Program-made: the position numbers and the translations under genes
The notes under the pieces: model-generated
What the model saw: the letters and a program-made list of their open reading frames with translations, nothing else
What the model was told of the DNA's origin: nothing
The model's database searches: none
Part shown: positions 43,300-54,214 of the stretch, one piece after another
Layout: the number at the start of each line of letters is the position of its first letter
Numbering within the stretch: the first letter of the stretch is position 1
From: Prunus persica
Lineage: Eukaryota; Streptophyta; Magnoliopsida; Rosales; Rosaceae
DNA length: 64,000 nucleotides
NCBI RefSeq assembly: GCF_000346465.2
Contig: NC_034009.1
Coordinates: 23,045,094-23,109,093, forward strand
Direction of reading: 5' to 3'

Positions 43300-44782
43300 T
43301 AAAATACGACGTATGATATGATTTTAAACGACGCAATGAAATAATCTCAGACGTAATAAATGTTTAAAACCAAGGTAATTAAACAACGACGAAATAATAT
43401 AAAATAAGACGTAATAATAACTTATTACGTCGATATTTACCGGACGACGTGATAATTAACTATAAACGACGAAATATTTATATAACGTCGTGGTATTGAT
43501 GTTCACACGACGTCAATAGTAATATACCGTCGTCTATATAAGGATCCAAAACCCTTCTTTCTTTCTCTGTGAATGTTTGATTGCAGATTTGATTTTTCTG
43601 AACCATGGTTTTTGTTTTCTAATTTGATAAAATACAAGGCCAAGAAAGAAAGTTTTGGAATCTTATATAGACGACGGTATTTTAATATGACGTCGTGGTA
43701 TTAACATTCACACGACGTAAAACAATAAGATACTGTCGTCTATATTAGATACCAACCCTACTTTCTTTTTCTTTATATTTTATCAAATTAGGGAAAAATA
43801 AAAACCATTGTTCAGAGAAATCAAACCTGCAATTAAACAAGCAAATAAAAAAAAGACTATAATTTTAAAAACAACTTTGTCAATTTTCAGACGACGCTAG
43901 AACGACTAACGAACCGTCGTGGTCTACATATAACCACGTAAATAAGAAGCTACCGTCGTCTTATTTAGTTGAGGTAGTTGTCTTCAAAGTTGGAAACTTT
44001 CCCTCTTTGTCTGTATATTTTATCAAACTTGGAAAGAAGTAAAATGATTTTGGCTGGACAAAAGGTAAAAAGATTTTTCAAACAAAAAACGTATGAGCAT
44101 GCAAAACAACAACCAAAATAGTGAAAATGAAAGCTTACCTTTTGCGTGCAATGAAAGCAAGAGGAAGACGATGTTTAAGTTCAGAGACGACGAAGAAGAC
44201 GAGAGGAAGACGATGAGATACTCTGACAGTGCTCTGACAAGGAAAAAAGACAAAAAGTTTTCCCTGGGAGATTGAAATTTTTAATCGGGTTTGGAAACAG
44301 CGCATGTGTAAGTCAGGTAGACGAAAAGTTGCTTATATATAAAACCATTTCAAAAAAATAATACGGCGGTTACATATAACTACGACGTATAAATTACAAA
44401 ATACGACGGTACATTTAACTTCGGATGTGGTAAATAAATATGACAGTAGAGTTGTAGGTACCATCGTAGTAAACTCAAAAATTAAAGTACATAAGTAATA
44501 ACTCGCGTCATGGTAGATTATTTAACACGTCGTTTTTATTAATGTACCGACGTGGATTTCTGTAATATACGTCGGTCATATTGACGTTGATTTTACAATT
44601 TAAACGGCGGTTTTTTTGTAAGGACCGCCGTTGGTTTTAAAAATTTATTCTATAAATTTGTCGCTTTCATTCATTTTCGGTTTACATTTAGGGTTCCAAG
44701 TTCTTCCTCTCTCAGAGACACTGTCTCTCACATCTCAAAGACAATAATTTGGATGTCTTTCTCAAAGAGAAATTGAGCTTAC
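43300..44782. other. CACTA-A 5' non-coding region of the second gene
   Basis: CGACG motif array continues (43285-43540, 43670-43740, 43890-43960, 44360-44640). Two related ~130-bp blocks around 43555-43660 and 43620-43800 are roughly inverted, each with TTTGATAAAATA-like sequence. A 60-codon frame at 44093-44275 is not convincing. Confidence 0.5.
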
Positions 44783-45158
44783 TCGCATCAAATCTATGTC
44801 CACAAGAAGAAGCTTGTCAACTAGCCTTCTCACTTCCTTGATCAAGCCTGATAGGACACTTAGTGCTTCTGAATACTCCTTGCTTTCCATCAAAAGAGAT
44901 GCAAGCCTGGCCTCCACTCGCTGTCGAAGGAAAGTTCGCTTCTCAGGAAAATCTGAAGATCAGATGTGCCTGATCCTCTGCTTGATTTTCTTGGCTAAGA
45001 AGATCCGTCAGATTTGTGATAGCCTCTTCCTTTATCCGTAGAGCTTCAGAAGAAGAAGATGGGTTTCAAGAATGCGATAAAGAATAGAAATGGCTTCAGA
45101 TGGCCTCTAAAGCATGAGCAATCGAATCAGTAGTTGCTGGGAGATATGATGAAGATAT
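44783..45158 (-). pseudogene. Captured fragment of RPN6 (26S proteasome regulatory subunit) in CACTA-A
   Basis: On - the sequence decodes, through several frame changes, to the N-terminal part of the proteasome lid subunit RPN6/PSMD11: SSSYLPATTDSIAHALEA, then NPSSSSEALRIKEEAITNLT, DLLSQENQAED, a short GTSDLQIF piece, then EKRTFLRQRVEARLASLLME, SKEYSEALSVLSGLIKEVRR and LLLVDIDLM. Known RPN6 has these blocks in this order, but two stretches between them are deleted here. The start codon is ATA (45156-45158), and stops are present. After LVDIDLM comes GA|GTAAGC, an apparent exon end. It is a host-gene fragment captured by the transposon; the + strand frame (44796-45041) is its shadow. Recognition is by remembered sequence. 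Confidence 0.85.
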
Positions 45159-45199
45159 TGTCAATGCTTTGAACTATACAAGTCCCGCAGAAAGATAAA

Positions 45200-46850
45200 T
45201 GACCAAACTGTTAAAGAAACTGAAACAACGGCGGTTCTCTGTTCTACCGTCGTCTTTTCTCGTCGTCTATATTAAGGTAAGATGGCGGTAGATTTATAAT
45301 TACCGACGTAGATTATTTTGTTAAACGTCGTTAAGTGTAATACAACCGACGTGGATTTTATTTTTAAATTATAAATAGAGTTTTTTTTCCCGAATTCTTT
45401 CAGTTTTAGTTTTCAATTACAAAGCGTGATAAATAGATTTTTCTTTCCCAAGGAAATTTAAAATGAGGGAAATTAATGTTCTAGAATTTATAAACTAACA
45501 CGACGCAATATTACTAACCCGAGGAAATTATAAATAGATTTTGCTTTCCCGAAGAAATTTTAAATTAATTCAGTTTGAAACAACGACGGTTTTTTGTTAT
45601 GCCTCGTTTTTAACTAACACGACGCAATATTTGTTTTGCGACGTGGAATCTTTTCATTTAACGTCGTTAGGTTTAATATAACCGACGTGGATTTGAATTT
45701 TTAAATTATTAATAGAATTTTTTTTCCCGTGACCTTTTAGTTTATTTTTCAATTACAGTGCGTTATAAATAGAGTTTTTTTTCCGGAGAAAATTTAAAAT
45801 GAAGGAAATTAATGTTCTGGAATATGTAAAGTTTCTTTTTTGGATGACAGATTTAAATAAAATAAGAATATAAAAACAACTGTTTTTGTATTACTGTCGT
45901 CGTTTTTCGTCGTCTTAAGTAAGACTAAGACGACGTAATATATTTGTTGAGCGACGTTGATTTGTTTTTTAAACGTCGTTAGGTATAATATAACCGTCGT
46001 TGAAAATTATCTCTCTGATTGCAAATTTGCAACGACGTTAGGTATAATATTTGTAGATACACAAACGCACACACATCATCAACTTCCAAAAAATTGTCTC
46101 TCTGATTGCAAAACTGTGTCATCTGTTAAGATTATGATGTGGAACAGAGTTTCATCTGGTAAGATTTCGTAACCCTTGGGATCTCAGAAAAATCTGATTA
46201 TGTCGGCGGTTTTCTATATAAACCGTCGTGGTTATTTCAATTCTTGTCATTAAGTAGATCTACCGACGTAGGATAAGAAAATCAAAGAAAAAAATTGTTA
46301 ATAAAAATTCTTATTAAGACGACGGTTTAAATTAAAGGTACGAAGTATAAAATGAATAAATACGACGTTAAATTTTATAGTACGATTTAAAGATAACGTC
46401 GTAGAACTATACGAGAATGACGTCGATATATTTATATTTTCCGTCGTTGTACATTAATTTAATACGGCGATATTTTATATTTTAAAGCCGTGGATTTGTT
46501 TGTAATTATACGGCGTCTTATACGAAAACCTCGTCGTGTTATTTTATGAGTAAAAACGGCGGCTTTTATTGAAATCGTCGTCTTTACTTTCTACGTCGGT
46601 CAATTCATAACTTCTGCCGTTCTTTGTTAGCTTTGATTTTACACTGCGGAAATCTGTTTCAAATAGACATCGGTTGTTTAATTAGGTACGTCGTTGTTTT
46701 TGAACAGCCATTTGAATCTCCATTTTTTAGTTGTCTAAGGTGGTATTACACGACGGTGTTTTTAGAACCGTCGTCTTTTTAAAAACCACGACGGTTTTCA
46801 CTTAGATCGTCGTTGTTTTCTGGTCGTCTTTTTCACTTTTTGTAGTAGTG
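45200..46850. repeat. CACTA-A right subterminal region, CGACG-motif array
   Basis: Same motif array as the left side, with repeated blocks such as AACGTCGTTAGGTATAATAT (45974 and 46033) and TAAATAGATTTTTCTTTCCC-like blocks at about 45430 and 45520. It closes with a run of inverted ACGACGG/CCGTCGT pairs (46750-46830) and the terminal TTTTTGTAGTAGTG. Confidence 0.7.
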
Positions 46851-46853
46851 ATA

Positions 46854-47222
46854 TCTGTCAATAAATAATGATAGCAATAAGCAATATTTAAATGTGTGCA
46901 TATTAGTATGGTGTGTACATATAATGTGGCTATTTGATCATTATAAACATTAGATCATGTGGGCATGCTTGTTTTTTCTTTTTCAAATGTAACTCACTCA
47001 CGATAGAGGGATGTAATATCTCCAAGGTTATTAATTGGTGAAAATTAGTTTTAAATCAAAGGGTTATCTTAAATTATAAATGAGATAGAACAATTAATTT
47101 GGTCAAAAGATATAGAGATATGTTCGAAAGATAAACGACAACAACCCAAGTGACATAAGACACAAAAAAATTGATGTGGATTAAAGACGTTATTCTAATT
47201 TAAACGGTAAAATTATCATTAT
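46854..47222. other. Unassigned AT-rich sequence between CACTA-A and LARD2
   Basis: The likely continuation of the B3-gene intron or upstream region. No exon recognised on -. Its last five bases (ATTAT) are the LARD2 target duplication. Confidence 0.45.
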
Positions 47223-47627
47223 TGTTGTAAAAGTTTGAAGGTGGAGTCCACAGCTTTGGTATCACATGCATGGAGGAAGTTTCCTTGCATCTTCCAGGAC
47301 TTTCCCTTCCCTGTATTTGCCAAAACCTTAGCCTATAAATAGGCATATCACTTGTAATGGGAAGAGAGACAAAACGGAGAAAAGAAGAAAAGGAAAAAGA
47401 GAAGAGGAAAGAGAGGAGGAAAGATAGAAGAGGAAAGAGAGAGAAAATTCAGTGAGCCTCACATATTGTAAACTCTAAAGTTGTAGCCCTATTATTTTAT
47501 ATAGTGAAAAAGTTACTGCTGCTGCTCTCCGAGGACGTAGGCATAGCCGAACCTCGTTAAATACTGTGTCTCATCTACTTTACGTGCAGCTCAATATTCA
47601 TACATATTCCAGGTTATTTTTATAACA
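47223..47627 (+). repeat. LARD2 5' LTR
   Basis: 405 bp, TGTTGTAAAAGTTTG ... TTTTTATAACA; TATA box CTATAAATAGG near 47334. Its last ~110 bp resemble the end of the Copia LTR. Confidence 0.93.
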
Positions 47628-47641
47628 CGTTATCAGCACGA
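47628..47641 (+). promoter_or_regulatory. LARD2 primer-binding site
   Basis: CGTTATCAGCACGA directly after the LTR, identical to the Copia and LARD1 sites; the next bases (GAAGC) differ from both. Confidence 0.65.
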
Positions 47642-49250
47642 GAAGCTCTCAGGTATAATTTTTGTGCTGCACTATTATCTATACTACTAACTACTAACAA
47701 AAATGGACCCTTGGTAATACTAAACATATTATCAGTGGGAGACCGTTACTAATACTAACTTTTTTCTTATTTTATTCGGTGGTGATTTTAACCCCACATT
47801 TATTTACTGTATGGTGTAGGTTTATTACCCATACATGCACCTTTACTTTATCGCAAATTTATTTTACCGCATATTTATTTTATTTACTGTATGGTGTAGG
47901 TTTATTACCCATACAACAGTATTTATTTAAAAGGGTTGTGCGGGTTTATCGTCCACGCCTTTACTTTTATTTAAATGTATGGAGCAGAATTAGTGCCCAT
48001 ACAAGCACCTTAACTTTATGAATTTAATTTACCGCACATTTACATTTATTTAAAGTGTGGTGCGGGTTTATCGTCCATACCAGTAATTTATTTACCAGCA
48101 ATTTATTTTATGGATTAAATGTGTTGTATGATGAGTTTTTACAGCATGCAGATCAGGACCAGAAGTTCCTTGATCCTCATCATACAATTACATCAGGACT
48201 TGAAGATCCTTGATGATGATATTAATATGAGAGCTGGCAGTCTCTCCGGTACTGTATTTGTAAACATGTGATCGGACTTAAGGGTCCTTGATCCCTGACA
48301 TGTAAATAAGGACCTAGAGTTCCTTAATGATGTAACAGTACCGTATTGGTTCATGGTGCCGTACACATTGATGATAACTGTACTGGCAGATGAATAGATA
48401 CGTATTCATGACTTGATGAATAGTACTATTCACATAAATAGTGACGTATGCATAAATATTAACCATTTTGGGTAAACCGTCACTATATACAAAAGGGAAC
48501 CTGCAGTTCCTTAAACTCATGGATGAGCAATTAAATGAGATGCCAGAAGTTCCTCAAGATATGGACAATTATGTAAGGACTTGAAGTCCAGAAATATGTA
48601 CAGAAAATTGTAAAAATGTCCATACCATGAGAATATGTGGCTTTGGCCTGAAGTTCAAAATTTACAGTGTTGAGAACCTGAAGTTCCAACAATTAAATAG
48701 ACAACCCTTGAGGTATTATTGCAAATTGTGGTATGCCACATATTTCTTTGGCATAAGAAGATGATGAATTTAATAAAGTTCGATTTTGTTATAATCGACA
48801 CCTCAAGGAAGAAATATATTTTGTGAATTCCGGTTGTTAAGAATACACCGCGAAGTGGATAATATTAATATAAACCTCAAATAATGAATTGAGGCTCCCC
48901 ACATATTTTGTTATATCTGGGCCGGAAGCCCATGGATCCAAATATATGAGAGATCCTGAACTTGAAGTTGTGGGTATATAGTAGTTAATGCTCTTCACTA
49001 CTATATTGCGATATTATCATGGCTTTTACTCAATTCATATTTCATGTCCATTTGAAAAGGGCAAATAAATTCTGAGTTTGTGCCCAGGCCAAAAGTTCTG
49101 GGCTACCATGCGATAAAATATGAAATTTGGGAGAGACAATGTGGTTATTTGAACCTATAAGGCACAAGGTTCCAAATCGTCATTTTGAAAAGACGTAAAA
49201 ACCACAGGTGCAAGTTTAAGAATATGCACAATTATTATAACAGAAAAGGG
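47642..49250 (+). other. LARD2 leader and non-coding interior
   Basis: Contains the block CTAACAAAAATGGACCCTTG (47692) and repeated 'GTATGGTGTAGGTTTATTAC' blocks shared with the Copia leader, then sequence matching LARD1 (inverted). No sense-strand gene. Confidence 0.7.
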
Positions 49251-49316
49251 GCATACAACAGATAGATTTTTTCCTGCAATGAAGGTGCAGGCCCTGTAAA
49301 ATCCATAAAAATTACA

Positions 49317-49868
49317 TTATGTTCTGGAAGCCTCTGAAGGAAGATGACGGCGCCTCTTAAGCTTAGCCATGAGCTTCTCATGGTCTCCCAAAATTCTTTC
49401 ATTCGAGACCTGCAGCATGTCTAGCCTTCTCAGTGTATCAACAGAGTACGAACTCACCAGTTTCAACAAGGCATTATTCTCTCCTTTAAGTTTCTCAACC
49501 TCCTGTTGAGACTCATGAAGCATTCTTTGGAGAGACGAATTTTCAGTTGTTAAATTCTCAACCTCGTTTGCTCTGGCACGCAAACGATCAGCCATGTTAG
49601 AAACAGAAGCAGCACTCTGAATGCTAAAAGCCATTGAGTCATCAATAGCCTCTTCCTCTGATCTCCCTGTCAACAACATTTCATCCATTGGAGTAATGAA
49701 ATTCCTAGCTACTATGACAGCAGTAGCATCATTCATCATCACAGAATCATTAACTGTGAGATGATGATTTTTGGATACAAAGGATGGACGCCAAACTTGG
49801 GCGTCACTGGTTGTTGTGGGAGCATCATTTAAATTGAAATAATTTGGGCAGGAAGAAGAGGAAGCCAT
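49317..49868 (-). CDS. Antisense ORF in LARD2, coiled-coil protein of unknown function (183 aa)
   Basis: An uninterrupted 183-codon frame on the strand opposite to the element's transcript. The N-terminal half is polar (MASSSSCPNYFNLNDAP, VARNFITPMDEMLLTGRSEE). Residues about 85-165 form a probable coiled coil (ADRLRARANEVENLTTENSS, LHESQQEVEKLKGENNALLK, LRRLDMLQVSNERIL), and the C-terminus is basic (KLMAKLKRRRHLP). No signal peptide or membrane segment. It lies in a ~680-bp segment (about 49254-49935) that LARD1 lacks at the homologous point, so it was either gained by LARD2 or lost by LARD1. I do not recognise the family. A retrotransposon-borne accessory gene or a captured host gene are both possible. 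Confidence 0.6.
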   Translation of the reverse strand: MASSSSCPNYFNLNDAPTTTSDAQVWRPSFVSKNHHLTVNDSVMMNDATAVIVARNFITPMDEMLLTGRSEEEAIDDSMAFSIQSAASVSNMADRLRARANEVENLTTENSSLQRMLHESQQEVEKLKGENNALLKLVSSYSVDTLRRLDMLQVSNERILGDHEKLMAKLKRRRHLPSEASRT

Positions 49869-49935
49869 TTTTTTTTAAGAAGGTTTCGAAGAAAGTCTTA
49901 GGAAAACTAAAGTTTCAGAAAATGAAGAAATTTGA

Positions 49936-52759
49936 GTTGAAACGCAGTTGCTCTAATCAAGTTTTGCAAAGACCATATCTATAGGAGGAAATATGGCTAC
50001 TGTTTTTCAGGACCCCAATATCTTCTCGAATCCCCATATTATCTTTTTCTTTCCCAGAGTCCAAAACTTCACGTGGCCTCTAATAATGCCTGTCGGCACT
50101 TTCGGCGTTTTTCAAAGTATTATTTTCAAAGCCGATCTTGCTTTACGGATTTCACGGAACTACTTTTTCAAAAGTATCCCGAGAATCTCGCAATTTTCCT
50201 ATGGTTAATTTGAAATTCACCGGTTCTACCTATTCATTGTATTTGTGTATAAATGTGTTACTAACGAAATTTTCTTTGCAAAAGACATCCAGTTTTCTCC
50301 ATACCTAGTGATGCGATATCTACTTATTTTTCTTATCAGTGAGCACTTAATATGCCTGAGAAGCAAGACTATCTCTGATCATCCATTCAGGAAGCAAGAC
50401 TATCCCTGATCACGTTTCCACTACATCAGGAAACTGTGAAGGCGATCTTATGCTCTAATCTCCGGAAGTCCTTCTAGACTAGGAGATATGAGAGCTTATT
50501 GTCTGCTCCCACCAGCTTCCTTCCCTGATTGCTTACCTTCTCTTGCAATCAATATCACATTATTTTTGCATTTTTTCTCTTTTTATAACTCTCTGTTCAT
50601 AAGAGATTTTATTTCTTTAGAATGAACATCTGAAGAATGAATCCATGAAGTAATCCTAACTATGAGGGTTATTTGTTTTGACAGAGGCAAAAGAGTTGTG
50701 ATTTTTGCTCTTGCGGGATATAACTAGATCATCAAGCGCTACATTATATTTACTGGGCTGATATGAGCTTGAATGATACTTGAGAAAAGTTTCTCCCACC
50801 TAAGGATGTAAGCAATACTTGTGTTATTTTATGCTTATATACCTATTTGATATTTTATCTTGAAAGGTAACCAAATTGGGAGATAAGTCCGTTCCAAAAG
50901 AATGGCTTGTATGTATCCATGAATTATTAATGCAAATTTTACAGATTGTAAGATGGATACATTGATAATACACTGCACAGATTAAAGTCCCATAAGAACA
51001 GAATATGGGTATAGCAGTGATCAATATGGGTGCACGCCTGTTGCGTAGCAAATGATATGGATTGAAGTCCCGAAAGGACAATCCTTTGACACGTCAATAT
51101 TGATATTATGCACGCCTAATGCGTAGCAAATTATATGGGTTAAAGTCCCATAATATGGGTTAAAGTCCCAGAAATTAATTGACATGTATGTATTAATCTG
51201 TGGCATGCCTGCAGCATGACAGATATATGGGTTCTCAATGTTCCAACTCCCTAAATGGAGATTATCCACGCCCTACTACTAAATAACGCTCCGATGGAGG
51301 TTATAATCCACATTCTCACATAATAAAAGCCCCCTGAAGTGGCTTGGGTACCCAAAAGCAAAGAAATGCTTATAATTGATGCATGCGCATGCACATGAAA
51401 ATGGTGGGATCATGAATTGATGAATGACAATTTTTGGTTTTGGAGTAGCTACTCAAATCATCAATGGGCTGTGTTGATTGGAACCACGTTCAATTATTAA
51501 ATGTCGACAATATCACTGGCCAAAATGGAACGAGGTAATTCCATTATAAATGAGAATGAACGTGAAAGAACAAACCCACAATACGAACCCCAAAATTTGT
51601 TAATACTGAAAGTTATACTTGGGTGTTCGGAATAAAAGGGAATATACCTACTTTGTATGACACACTGTTTCTGGCAGAAACAAGGAATGTTGGGTTTTCT
51701 CCATATTTACAGATTCAATTGTGCCCCCCCCCCCCCTTATTACACAATTACGGAGACCAACATATTATCTTTAAGGGTTATTAAATGCACGGAGCATATC
51801 GCCAGAAGCGATTTCCTAAAGATGTATAAATAGCTGGGTAAAAGCTATATAATGTGTCATAAACCTTAATCCCTTTTAGACAAAATCCGTTGAGAGGATT
51901 GATATTGCATAAAGCAAGTCCCTAAAGGACATGTGCTTGAAGCACAAAATTTGTACTTAATATTAATATGCATAAATTACCTCAGTGAGTACATTGATTA
52001 TAATGTGATTGCAACACATTAAAGCTTCTGCAGAATTCATGAAATATTTGTCTCGATCGAGCATTATGCCAACGAGATTCTTGCTTATACTAAGAAAGTA
52101 TTAAAGTATTTTTATGAGGATTATCCGTTGGACACTTTAATGATTTTCTGGAAGTATATTGGACCGGACATCATATTTTCCAGATAGGGCTCAACTCCAT
52201 CACCATCATTTTGGGATGATGTGAGGTATATTTGATGCTATCTAAGCATAACACCATATACGGGCATATTTTTTTAGTGAACTTATAAATAGCCCAAGTG
52301 TTCTAAGATATGCGGACTCAGGAAATCTCTATGGTCGCTTACTGGAAAAAGCTAGTCATGAAGTTTTCAGGGGGAGATATTCATCAGGGGGAGCATGGTA
52401 TTAATAAAGACCTTCATACACTATTGACTCACAGCAGCAGTGTCAACTATGATATTCAGACAGATGATCAACAGTATGGCTTAAAGATATTTTGCCAAGC
52501 ATCAGGGGGAGCGTGCTATCAATAAAGATCTTCAAACACTGTACTCTTTTTCCTTCGTCCAGGTTTTTATCCCACTGGGTTTTTTCCTGGCAAGGTTTTA
52601 ACGAGGCAGTGTCGCACGCGCGTCAATATACACAGAATTTTATGTTACATGTGATTATGTACTCTTTTTCCCTTCGACCAGTTTTTGTCCCACTGGGTTT
52701 TTACTGGCAAGGTTTTTAACGAGGCATATTCCATACCATTTGTGGTCTCCAAGGGGGAG
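49936..52759 (+). other. LARD2 non-coding interior, 3' half
   Basis: Homologous to LARD1 15178-18260 in reverse. It includes one copy region of the 'GCACGCCTAATGCGTAGCAA' repeat (51030-51180), a C-run at 51724-51736, and two copies of the CCCACTGGG 3' motif (52540-52610, 52660-52730) before the polypurine tract. No gene. Confidence 0.7.
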
Positions 52760-52853
52760 TGTTGTAAAAGTTTGAAGGTGGAGTCCACAGCTTTGGTATC
52801 ACATGCATGGAGGAAGTTTCCTTGCATCTTCCAGGAACTTTCCCTTCCCTGTA
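52760..52853 (+). repeat. LARD2 3' LTR, first part
   Basis: 94 bp matching 47223-47315, ending in GTA, the CACTA-B target site; the LTR resumes at 63258. Confidence 0.93.
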
Positions 52854-54130
52854 CACTACTACAAAAAAGCAAAAAGACGACGGTAAATCACCGTCGTGTA
52901 TTTGGTTTTTCAATGGTCGTGGAATCCACCGTCATCTTTTCCCTCATAAACCACGACGCTAAATAACCGTCGTTGTTAAACAATACAACGTCATCAAAAA
53001 ATACAAAACGACGTCTTTGTACTGCAAAAAGATCTAAAAAAAGCAATCGAGGATGATAATAGACGACCAATTCTCTAAAAAGACCGTCGTTAAAAAGGGA
53101 AAATATGACACATATTAAGAGAACAAGGCCGCAAGATAGACATACAACGACGACAATAAAAATACGCCGACGTTAAATATAATTTTCACGACAATAAAAA
53201 ATATGACGTCTTTAAATACATTAGAAGACGACGTTATTGATACCTACTACGTCGCACATATAAACACAACCGTCGTACAATTAATTTTCCACTTCGATTT
53301 TTCGATAAAAGATGACGTGGAAATAGTTGTCAGTGTCATTATTTACGACGTATGTGTTTCTATAGTAGACGTTGAAAAACTAAACAACGTCAGTTACAAA
53401 TATATGAGAGTCGTATTAAAAAATTTATACGTCCTATTTTCAGAAACAAACAACGACCATAAATATTAGACGTTGTTAAATACAACAACGTCGGAAAACA
53501 ATAAAAACAGACGTGTTTAGTCTGCTAAAGTTCTACAACGTCTCTTATTTACAAAAAACCGTCGTGAAATAAATTTTCCACTTCGATTTTTCTAAAAAAG
53601 ATGACGTGGAAATAGTTGTCAGTGTCATTATTTACGACGTATACATTTATATAGTCGACGTTGTATTTATATGTATTCATTACTCACGACGCACTTAATA
53701 ATATAGACGACGTTGAACGTCTAAACAACGTCGGTTCCAAATAAATGAGAGCCGTATTACAGAACATATAGACGGCGTAGATTATGATGGGAGCCGTATT
53801 ACAAATAACGTCGTTTAATTGTTATTAGACGGCGGTTATAATGAATTTCCGTCGGAATTAATTTCGTTCCTCTTCGTTTATAAAAGAACTTGCGACGTGG
53901 AAAATGTATGATGACGTCGTATTTTTTAACGTTCAGATTACATATCTCGTTTTTTAGACGTCGGTATTATGGGATTGGAGTCGTGTTATTTTGAATTACA
54001 TGGCGGTTCTTTATCCTTCACCGACGTGATATCCTGAATAATTGCTTCACAATAGCGTCGTGGTTCTTCATTGTTACGTTGCTTTAAGACGTCGGTAAAT
54101 ATGCTGAATAACTGATTCACAATAACGTCG
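52854..54130. repeat. CACTA-B left subterminal CGACG-motif array
   Basis: Matches 35540-37040 of CACTA-A but with only one copy of the ~497-bp unit: it jumps from GTCTGCTAAAGTTCTA directly to CAACGTCTCTTATTTAC near 53535. Confidence 0.8.
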
Positions 54131-54214
54131 TGTTTTATTTGAACGTAGAAAGTGAAGAAATCACATTACAATATTTTACAAAATTAATGTCATACACTGC
54201 CAATTACATAAGCA

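Larger units (their letters stand above)
35540..46850 (-). mobile_element. CACTA-A: CACTA (En/Spm) transposon, 11.3 kb, transposase deleted
   Basis: Ends are CACTACTACAAAAAA... and ...TTTTTGTAGTAGTG with the 3-bp target duplication ATA (35537-35539 and 46851-46853), as expected for CACTA. Genes lie on -. Compared with CACTA-B it lacks about 3.1 kb (B 55236-58340, most of the tnp2 exon) and about 315 bp (B 54336-54650). It retains the second gene (39310-43243) and the RPN6 fragment (about 44783-45158). It must depend on another copy for transposase. Confidence 0.93.

Noticed and set aside
44796..45041. 81-codon + strand frame conserved in both CACTA elements (MSTRRSLSTSLLTSL...)
   Set aside because: It is the complement of the RPN6 fragment; the - strand gives recognisable protein sequence, so the + frame is a shadow.
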